DNA of 10,091 nt from Candidatus Poseidoniales archaeon (GTDB lineage Archaea; Thermoplasmatota; Poseidoniia; Poseidoniales; Poseidoniaceae), in contig DUCL01000146.1 of NCBI GenBank assembly GCA_012959845.1, positions 1-10,091 of the forward strand, in the 5' to 3' direction. The notes under the pieces were generated by a model. That model was not told where the DNA came from and ran no database searches. It was given only the letters and a program-made list of their open reading frames with translations. The first letter of the stretch is position 1, and the number at the start of each line of letters is the position of its first letter. Both the position numbers and the translations under genes were made by a program. Positions 6,901-10,091 of this stretch are shown piece after piece.

Positions 6901-7183
6901 TATTTACGGCATCAATTGGTTCAGTACTGCGATATACATTGTATGATGCATCAAACAGCCCCTGTAATTCAGTTCCAGTTGAATCAATGTTGCGCCATGT
7001 GATTGTTGTCGTCTCACTGATAGGGTCAAAAAATGCATTAATATCTTGGGCTTGTAGGCTTGTAGGAGAACCTATATCTTCTGCAGAAACATTGCTTAAT
7101 GGCGTAATTGCTAACAACAAACATAGCACCAAAAAAACAGCCTTTTGCATGCCGCCAAATTCACTTGATAATTCACCCATCAT
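3920..7183 (-). CDS. Large single-pass surface protein with five FN3-like modules and a charged cytoplasmic tail
   Basis: The 1087-aa protein has an N-terminal signal peptide (hydrophobic core 15-28, likely cut after VSA at 34). Five FN3-like modules follow, with Trp anchors at W63, W202, W335, W443 and W565. Each has a YxIxR-type strand (YNVYRS, YQIRIWR, YQIYMAG, YHIWRSN, YTIWRH) and a later strand such as YYAIT or YYCIV. Two Ig-like beta domains come next (about 665-775 and 780-895), then a membrane segment (930-955). The 132-residue cytoplasmic tail begins with KKKK. It contains an almost pure Asp/Glu tract (1029-1054) and ends in a Lys/Arg-rich stretch (1061-1087). Several NxS/T sites could be glycosylated. 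This suggests an adhesion or envelope protein with an intracellular electrostatic tail. The ligand is unknown. Another possible start is the ATG at 7150; a TATA-like box favours 7183. Confidence 0.85.
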   Translation of the reverse strand: MMGELSSEFGGMQKAVFLVLCLLLAITPLSNVSAEDIGSPTSLQAQDINAFFDPISETTTITWRNIDSTGTELQGLFDASYNVYRSTEPIDAVNIHNLTAFASVSACTPASLTPISTNPFDCRGINGTHQGHSVSFLVSPGVNASTYYAITTANETGVETYELDFNASNLFEPVIEITTPVRTPYNLASNFDYSQSQTTLQWVNYNDINPILPETGDDAYQIRIWRTPIQVSRSNGWWVLDDINSELVLTLPAGTSSVVIDIPENTDRDIYYSMTYLLPNWIAPEIDYEDVRFLSNNAMSTITMEDNMPPSQVDSMYASFTATPETGGGTTSIIWADLEGEVGETYQIYMAGVSFSSVLNPDVQLIATLTEGVEAFDYDVPVGRMGYAYYCIVTVDIYGISDTNTTQNSCQGPVFENAFTNWIAEPTNVYAEFIGDKTTRVTWDDQLGVEGERYHIWRSNYLVTGSQFNGVIGSTIDNYSVTWLGTVTDGIGVFDVTIEDDIIPENSHYFVTSEALYGHINGTYHYTELIQNYWGPISEDTRSPNPPRIKEAYAVGSINQITLEWFNEIEIDESYTIWRHMGEPFGEDRDELSNSTDDGWELVMDNIEAGASSQTSFVRQIPIADSISRDVWYAITIADQYNNENNEIFSGIGGNAYQVTEDTMPPEAILNIITDEGDEFTSPSLIEGSYTILLQLNEYLKSQPYINITTITGGDITVGESPMSMMVENFNNPDLGPVYSFDFEITAQTNAGPMLITVTMTDTSENEAIIEWTDRAVDAQRPEVTIYSPSSSNDGSKYLYGNKINILAGAEDDVRIVSFQYKLVYHYGGVSGNALATPWSNADGITDLNGDNTSLTMDLDLTSGSFSPGQHAVSVRAIDSAGNEVTETVQFIVDYCRNTLNGTTFCSYEEKLAPPLEPLVIEPGFTDPPYVVVWVIAGMTIIAWIVALMVISTGMSGPKKKKGGEEDEDEDWMDEFIGTSSELDMAAITDTSGGAEKEEKKSESQALVEEEEDPFSVNKTERKTRSKNDDDEDDDDEDDDDDDIDIDDFFDDDEIVEEESKPKRSVGRRSAQPRKAPKRKVGRKSKD
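4061..4103 (-). repeat. 15-nt tandem repeat encoding the acidic tract
   Basis: GTCATCATCATCTTC occurs at 4061-4075 and again at 4076-4090, and a third diverged unit follows to about 4103. On the minus strand the units encode successive Asp/Glu pentads in the cytoplasmic tail of the large surface protein. Such short in-frame repeats are prone to slippage, so the acidic tract may vary in length between relatives. Confidence 0.7.
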
Positions 7184-7203
7184 TACGCTTGTCGCAATAG
7201 CCC

Positions 7204-7210
7204 GTTAATA
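7204..7210 (-). promoter_or_regulatory. TATA-like box for the large surface protein
   Basis: The minus strand reads TATTAAC, centred about 24 nt upstream of the ATG at 7183. The distance fits a leaderless archaeal transcript starting at this ATG or at the adjacent second ATG (7180). It is a short motif, so confidence is limited. Confidence 0.35.
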
Positions 7211-7247
7211 CGCTGTCGCCTTCAAAGCGCTAAATTTGCCATTACAA

Positions 7248-7264
7248 CCACCCCTACGGGGTGG
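7248..7264 (-). terminator. GC-rich hairpin downstream of the CDP-alcohol phosphotransferase gene
   Basis: CCACCCC and GGGGTGG are perfect 7-bp arms around a 3-base loop. The hairpin lies 27 bases past the stop codon of the minus-strand gene at 7292 and before the promoter of the next gene. That position suits an insulating terminator or 3'-end structure. No T-tract follows on the minus strand (TTGTAATGG). Archaeal termination relies mainly on T-tracts, so function is uncertain. Confidence 0.4.
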
Positions 7265-7277
7265 GCGGAAATAATAA

Positions 7278-7296
7278 AATGAAAATCAATTTCATT
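7278..7296 (-). repeat. Inverted repeat across the stop codon of the phosphotransferase gene
   Basis: AATGAAA and TTTCATT are perfect 7-bp arms around a 5-nt loop, and the TGA stop (7292-7294) lies in one arm. Like the hairpin at 2114-2134, it straddles the end of a reading frame, and it precedes the GC-rich hairpin at 7248-7264. It may be part of the transcript 3' end. It is AT-rich, so chance is possible. Confidence 0.35.
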
Positions 7297-7996
7297 CGGA
7301 TTTCTCTTGATTTGGCTGAGGTAGCGGGTCGTTTCGGTCAATTTCTTTTATCCCTTGGCTAGCCTGAATGAAACGTACCAAAAAGGTGTAGATTCCACCA
7401 ATCCCAGAAATGATCAAAACTATACTCATTGGACTAATTTCAATGTGGTCAAATATCCACGGGAAATTGCCAAAACTTCCAACTTCTAAGAAGATGAAAA
7501 TAGCGGATAGAATTAGAGCAACGATTGACATTATCGTTCTATCTGCCCTTCCAAAACCACGGTAATTTCTTGTTCCGGCAACCGCTTGAGCTTGTGTCCC
7601 CATGTAAGAGCCCAACAACGTAAACCATGCCACAACTAATCCGAATGAAATATCACCAACGAATGGGGATACTGCAATACAAACAATCCAAGTTCCATCC
7701 AGCAATCTATCGAAGGTGTGATCTAGATAATCGCCCCAGCGAGTAACCATCCCATTCCTTCTTGCCAAAGGTCCATCTAGGCCATCTAATATCGTTGAAA
7801 TCCCCATCAATAATGCGCCAGCCAATAGCAAAGTTGCACCGAACTCGTCCATAGGTGCTACCGCTATTGCAAGACCGCCAAGAAGGCCGATTGGTAATGC
7901 GACCCAAGTGAGCACAGAAGGGCTAGTATCACCCAACCAATTGAAAACCGGTTCGAAAAAAATCTCCCACTTGTCGCGCAATTTTTCAAGTGCCAT
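7292..7996 (-). CDS. CDP-alcohol phosphatidyltransferase family protein (possible archaetidylinositol-phosphate synthase)
   Basis: The 234-aa membrane enzyme transfers a phospho-lipid group from a CDP-activated lipid (CDP-archaeol expected here) to an alcohol acceptor, releasing CMP. The full family signature is present: D71, D74, G75, A78 and R79, then eight residues to G88, D92 and D96. The Asp residues bind the metal ions and D96 is the expected catalytic base. About five or six hydrophobic segments are visible (for example 31-48, 53-70, 100-125, 152-172, 186-207). The acceptor cannot be told from sequence by eye. Inositol-1-phosphate is plausible for this archaeal subgroup; glycerol phosphate or serine are alternatives. 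A Shine-Dalgarno (AGGTGGA, 8001-8007) supports the start. It lies 76 bases downstream of the kinase gene on the same strand, so co-transcription is possible. Confidence 0.88.
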   Translation of the reverse strand: MALEKLRDKWEIFFEPVFNWLGDTSPSVLTWVALPIGLLGGLAIAVAPMDEFGATLLLAGALLMGISTILDGLDGPLARRNGMVTRWGDYLDHTFDRLLDGTWIVCIAVSPFVGDISFGLVVAWFTLLGSYMGTQAQAVAGTRNYRGFGRADRTIMSIVALILSAIFIFLEVGSFGNFPWIFDHIEISPMSIVLIISGIGGIYTFLVRFIQASQGIKEIDRNDPLPQPNQEKSE

Positions 7997-8000
7997 TCAC

Positions 8001-8007
8001 TCCACCT
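8001..8007 (-). promoter_or_regulatory. Shine-Dalgarno site for the phosphotransferase gene
   Basis: The minus strand reads AGGTGGA, four bases before the ATG at 7996. It supports the chosen start and translation from a leadered mRNA, in line with co-transcription with the upstream kinase gene. Confidence 0.55.
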
Positions 8008-8072
8008 ATCTCGGCGAAGTTGCCTTAGGGGTTGAGGTTTGTGGCTATGTTGTATTGTAATTCTATGCTTTT

Positions 8073-8621
8073 TCAACTAGTGGTCGAAAGCCAATCAATT
8101 GCCTCTGTCGCGTTCTCTTCGACATTAAGCGATTGGCAACCCTCTTCAATCCAGTCAAGTATTTCTTCACATATTTGCTGTGGTGTTTTTTCTGTTGAAT
8201 CTACTTCTAAACATGGAGTTTCGATCTCAAATTCAAGCATCTCCGACCATACGCCAGAAATCATTTCCCATTCCATATTGGCTACGATTTTTTTATCCCT
8301 ATATCCGCGTTGACTCAGTCTTGTCTCGATAATCTTCGGATTACAGCGCAATACCACAATCGCTTCAACATCTAATAGATGGGACAAGTGGCCATCAACA
8401 AATACAACTCCTGCCTCTTCACATTGCCATTTATCTGCCAACTCGTGAATATCAACTGGTGCAGAATCATCTTCAGAATCTATTTCTCCGAGACACCCAT
8501 TTTCTTCGGCTAATGTTTCAACTGAATAGTATGCGTATCCATTTTCCCCCATATATTCACAAATACTGGTTTTTCCAGTACCAGGAGTTCCGGTAATTGC
8601 AATGCACAAATCATCTGCCAT
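8073..8621 (-). CDS. Fap7/AK6-type adenylate kinase (ribosome maturation factor)
   Basis: The 182-aa NTPase is of the AK6/Fap7 family: an adenylate kinase-like enzyme that in eukaryotes and archaea acts in small-subunit ribosome maturation with protein uS11. Numbered from the ATG at 8621, the P-loop GTPGTGKT is residues 11-18. The family motif DGHLSH is 76-81, and the arginine-rich lid region is RLSQRGY (101-107) followed by KI and N115. The start could also be the ATG at 8651, giving ten more residues. I prefer 8621 because family members begin just before the P-loop and a TATA-like box (8643-8650) sits about 25 nt upstream and overlaps the longer start. The gene is divergent from the RAM-domain gene and lies before the phosphotransferase gene. 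The acidic 50-60 region and C-terminal tail vary in this family. Confidence 0.87.
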   Translation of the reverse strand: MADDLCIAITGTPGTGKTSICEYMGENGYAYYSVETLAEENGCLGEIDSEDDSAPVDIHELADKWQCEEAGVVFVDGHLSHLLDVEAIVVLRCNPKIIETRLSQRGYRDKKIVANMEWEMISGVWSEMLEFEIETPCLEVDSTEKTPQQICEEILDWIEEGCQSLNVEENATEAIDWLSTTS

Positions 8622-8642
8622 GGTGGGCCATTTAACTGAACC

Positions 8643-8650
8643 ATTAAACA
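8643..8650 (-). promoter_or_regulatory. TATA-like box for the kinase gene
   Basis: The minus strand reads TGTTTAAT, centred about 25 nt upstream of the ATG at 8621. The spacing points to a leaderless mRNA starting at that ATG and argues against the longer reading frame from 8651, whose start codon would lie at the upstream edge of the promoter. Confidence 0.4.
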
Positions 8651-8673
8651 TAAGCGCTCAGATGTAGTGAATG

Positions 8674-8681
8674 AAGGGGGA
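8674..8681 (+). promoter_or_regulatory. Shine-Dalgarno-like site for the RAM-domain gene
   Basis: AAGGGGGA lies about eight bases before the ATG at 8690. It is a fair match to a purine-rich ribosome-binding site, and no TATA-like box is visible at the leaderless distance. It supports the chosen start. Confidence 0.4.
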
Positions 8682-8689
8682 TAAGGCCG

Positions 8690-8941
8690 ATGCAATACAA
8701 AGCCGCAACAGCGATTGTGTTAATCGTTACAGAACCGGGAAAGGAACATGATGTGATAGATGCTTTGCGTCAAGTTGAAGAGGTGACTGAATCATTGTTA
8801 TTGTTTGGCGAATATGATGTCTTCGCGAAATTAGAATGCCCTGATTTCGGATATTTATCAAACATTGTGGTCAACAGAATCCGTAATATCGATGGCGTTG
8901 AAACGACAAAGACATTGCCCGCTGCTCCCTTGTTAGATTGA
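8690..8941 (+). CDS. Stand-alone Lrp/AsnC effector-binding (RAM) domain protein
   Basis: This 83-aa protein consists only of the alpha-beta RAM domain that in Lrp/AsnC regulators binds amino acids and forms dimers and octamers. It has no DNA-binding helix-turn-helix. Visible family marks are the first beta strand (ATAIVLIVTEPG, 6-17), helix 20-31, the conserved GEYD (40-43) ahead of the second strand, and the closing IRNIDGVETTKT pattern (64-75). The length is normal for single-domain RAM proteins, which are common in archaea and thought to bind small ligands or modulate full-length regulators. A G-rich Shine-Dalgarno-like stretch (8674-8681) supports the ATG. It is divergent from the kinase gene with 68 bases between starts. 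The ligand is unknown. Confidence 0.85.
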   Translation: MQYKAATAIVLIVTEPGKEHDVIDALRQVEEVTESLLLFGEYDVFAKLECPDFGYLSNIVVNRIRNIDGVETTKTLPAAPLLD

Positions 8942-8977
8942 AATTCTCGCTGCTGTTGTGTACTATCGCAATAATTG

Positions 8978-8987
8978 TTTACTTAAT
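8978..8987 (+). promoter_or_regulatory. TATA-like box for the TPR-like gene
   Basis: TTTACTTAAT is centred about 33 nt upstream of the ATG at 9016, so a transcript starting about 25 nt downstream would have a leader of roughly 8 nt. This suggests a promoter separate from the RAM-domain gene despite the shared strand. It lies in the 74-base gap between the two genes. Confidence 0.35.
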
Positions 8988-9015
8988 GAAAATGGAGAAG
9001 CAATCATAGAGCAGG

Positions 9016-9792
9016 ATGCAAACGCAGCATTTGAGCATCATGTTCGGTATGAGCAATCCTGCACAAACCCTACTGCAGATTGAGAGATATATTGAAGATG
9101 GAAGAATGGAAATCTCAGAGGTAATGGCATCAGAATTTACTAGTATGCTATTGGCCAACAAAAAAAGAGCAGTTGACTCTCAAGTAATGCTGGTAAAGGG
9201 ACTACGATTATTCTGCGATATTTTGCTACTACGCGATAAGGCTAAAGAAGGAATTCCAATAGTAAAAATTCTCCATAAAGAGCGCAAGAAATTGATACGA
9301 ATTTTGAAAAGAAATGCTCCGGAATTAATTCCAAAATTAACACCTCCTGCAGAAGATTACAGAAGAGAAGGTAATTTGCACGCTGCAATGGGTAAGTATG
9401 GACCTGCTAATAAAGCATATTCAACATGCCAGAAACTTGCCCCTAACCACGTTGCTGCAGCATATGAAGCCGTGGTTGCTATGGGGCCTGAAAAGAAGTG
9501 CCTGCAAGTTCTTTTGAATTGTTGTGCCGCCGCTGGACCTGTAATAAAAAGTAACGATGTGTTCATTCTTCAACCAGAAAATAGGCCTCTCCAAGATGCA
9601 AAAAGGCTTCTTGCAACTTTACAGGCGCTAAGTGGAGTGCATACCTCTCAAAAATCATCTGTGAATTCCGAAGCAGGAAGGCTGGAAAGAGAAATTACTG
9701 CTATAGAAAAAGGTGAAGCTGTTGCCAATGCAAAATTACAGTCTGCATTGGATGCATTGAATCCAAAACACGATTACTACGAATACGGTTGA
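9016..9792 (+). CDS. Helical protein with a TPR-like segment, function unknown
   Basis: I do not recognise this 258-aa soluble, largely helical protein as a named family. Residues 14-75 are predicted helices with a hydrophobic heptad pattern. Residues 86-100 are very basic (KERKKLIRILKR). Residues 112-157 resemble one or two TPR helices (AEDYRREGNLHAAMGKYGPANKAYSTCQKLAPN), followed by an Ala-rich part with a CC pair (169-170). The C-terminal 40 residues form a likely coiled coil (LEREITAIEKGEAVANAKLQ, 223-242). No signal peptide or membrane segment is seen. The start is uncertain: ATGs at 9040 and 9049 are alternatives, and 9049 (MSNPAQTLL) gives a cleaner N-terminus. It ends 4 bases from the 3' end of the convergent tRNA. 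A role as a protein-interaction scaffold is inference. Confidence 0.75.
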   Translation: MQTQHLSIMFGMSNPAQTLLQIERYIEDGRMEISEVMASEFTSMLLANKKRAVDSQVMLVKGLRLFCDILLLRDKAKEGIPIVKILHKERKKLIRILKRNAPELIPKLTPPAEDYRREGNLHAAMGKYGPANKAYSTCQKLAPNHVAAAYEAVVAMGPEKKCLQVLLNCCAAAGPVIKSNDVFILQPENRPLQDAKRLLATLQALSGVHTSQKSSVNSEAGRLEREITAIEKGEAVANAKLQSALDALNPKHDYYEYG

Positions 9793-9796
9793 AAAG

Positions 9797-9871
9797 TAAC
9801 GAGGGATGGATTTGAACCACCGGTCTCCGGGTTATGAGCCCGACGGGATATCCAGACTACCCCACCTCGTT
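9797..9871 (-). tRNA. Initiator tRNA-Met (CAT), no intron, no encoded CCA
   Basis: The 75-nt cloverleaf was folded by hand. The acceptor stem AACGAGG/CCTCGTT has seven pairs and the discriminator is A. The D-arm has three good pairs and a GG in the loop. The anticodon stem TCGGG/CCCGG carries loop CTCATAA with anticodon CAT. The T-stem GGTGG/CCATC has one G-U pair and the loop is TTCAAAT. Three consecutive G-C pairs at 29-31/39-41 and the A1-U72 end pair are initiator features in archaea, so this is the start tRNA and not the elongator. No CCA is encoded, so CCA must be added after transcription. It is convergent with the gene at 9016-9792 and divergent from the lipoprotein gene at 10010. Confidence 0.93.
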
Positions 9872-9908
9872 AACCAAGCCGCAAAGTTCTCCCGTTTTCA
9901 ACCCACCG

Positions 9909-9925
9909 ATTAATGATCCATTAAT
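9909..9925. promoter_or_regulatory. AT-rich palindrome between divergent tRNA and lipoprotein genes
   Basis: ATTAATG and CATTAAT are perfect 7-bp arms around the spacer ATC. It lies in the 138-base divergent gap (9872-10009), 38 bases upstream of the mature tRNA 5' end. Both arms contain TTAAT, which resembles a TATA box. It could serve as a promoter element for one or both directions or as an operator. Nothing else clear is seen in this gap. Confidence 0.35.
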
Positions 9926-10009
9926 TTCAATTGCAATATTCGTGATTCAACACAACAAAAGGGGCTTTCAAGCATTGGGTTCATCAACCAGCACCGCTCA
10001 CATCAATAC

Positions 10010-10091
10010 ATGCGAGGTAGCCGGTTTGTGCCATTGTTACTTTGCTCGGTAATGCTGAGCGCCTCAATCGCTGGATGTTTGGGTTCTGACG
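10010..10091 (+). CDS. Lipoprotein, N-terminal fragment (runs off the right edge)
   Basis: The first 27 codons are in the window. They encode a classic lipoprotein signal peptide: a basic start (MRGSR), a hydrophobic core (FVPLLLCSVMLSASI, 6-20) and the lipobox I-A-G-C with the lipidated cysteine at residue 23, followed by LGSD. The mature protein would be lipid-anchored on the outer face of the membrane. Such proteins are often solute-binding or surface proteins, but nothing about the function is visible here. No strong Shine-Dalgarno precedes the ATG. It is divergent from the initiator tRNA. The open frame continues past 10091, so the length is unknown. Confidence 0.7.
   Translation, partial: MRGSRFVPLLLCSVMLSASIAGCLGSD

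Noticed and set aside
8622..8651. Longer N-terminus of the kinase from the ATG at 8651
   Set aside because: The ten extra residues precede a fold that normally starts right before the P-loop, and the longer start overlaps a TATA-like box correctly spaced for the ATG at 8621.
9961..9970. GGGGCTTTCA resembles part of the 69-nt element
   Set aside because: Only nine bases of the element are matched, the second arm is absent, and the place is upstream and not downstream of a gene. A chance match is the simpler explanation.
9834..10052. Plus-strand open frame of 72 codons over the tRNA and the intergenic gap
   Set aside because: It runs antisense through the tRNA, has no protein-like pattern, and overlaps the better-supported lipoprotein start in another frame.

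Overview
The window looks like a piece of a marine Euryarchaeota genome, most likely Marine Group II (Poseidoniales). This is judged from gene types and style, not from a database match. Supporting signs are an initiator tRNA-Met of archaeal type without an encoded CCA, an archaeal Fap7/AK6-type kinase, a stand-alone Lrp/AsnC effector domain (RAM), a CDP-alcohol phosphotransferase of the kind that makes archaeal lipids, and large acidic surface proteins. Those surface proteins carry thrombospondin-type-3 calcium repeats or fibronectin-like modules. Several starts have a TATA-like box about 25 nt upstream (leaderless transcripts), while others have Shine-Dalgarno sites.

Layout. Positions 1-7996 are all minus-strand, so reading runs from right to left. 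They hold a CDP-alcohol phosphotransferase (7292-7996), a 1087-aa single-pass surface protein with a highly charged cytoplasmic tail (3920-7183), a CaxA-type Ca2+/H+ antiporter (2680-3855), a small two-TM protein tightly coupled to it (2121-2663), and a thrombospondin-3 repeat membrane protein (143-1900). The kinase gene (8073-8621) is also minus-strand and is divergent from a plus-strand RAM-domain gene (8690-8941). A plus-strand gene with a TPR-like segment follows (9016-9792), ending tail-to-tail against the initiator tRNA-Met (9797-9871, minus). A lipoprotein gene starts at 10010 and runs off the right edge. There is no gene-free stretch above 300 bases; the longest is 1901-2120.

How the genes may work together. 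The left half has a calcium and cell-surface flavour: an EF-hand, many DxDxDG calcium loops, and a calcium antiporter sharing an operon with a small membrane protein. The right half holds housekeeping genes: lipid headgroup transfer, a ribosome-maturation kinase and the initiator tRNA. The functional link between the calcium genes is inferred from position and content only.

The most unusual non-coding signal is a 69-nt element present twice (4-72 and 2045-2113). Its ends are identical, its 19-nt core has diverged, and each copy lies just 3' of a minus-strand gene beside a palindrome. The two copies bracket the thrombospondin-repeat gene like a cassette. This is the main candidate for something undescribed.
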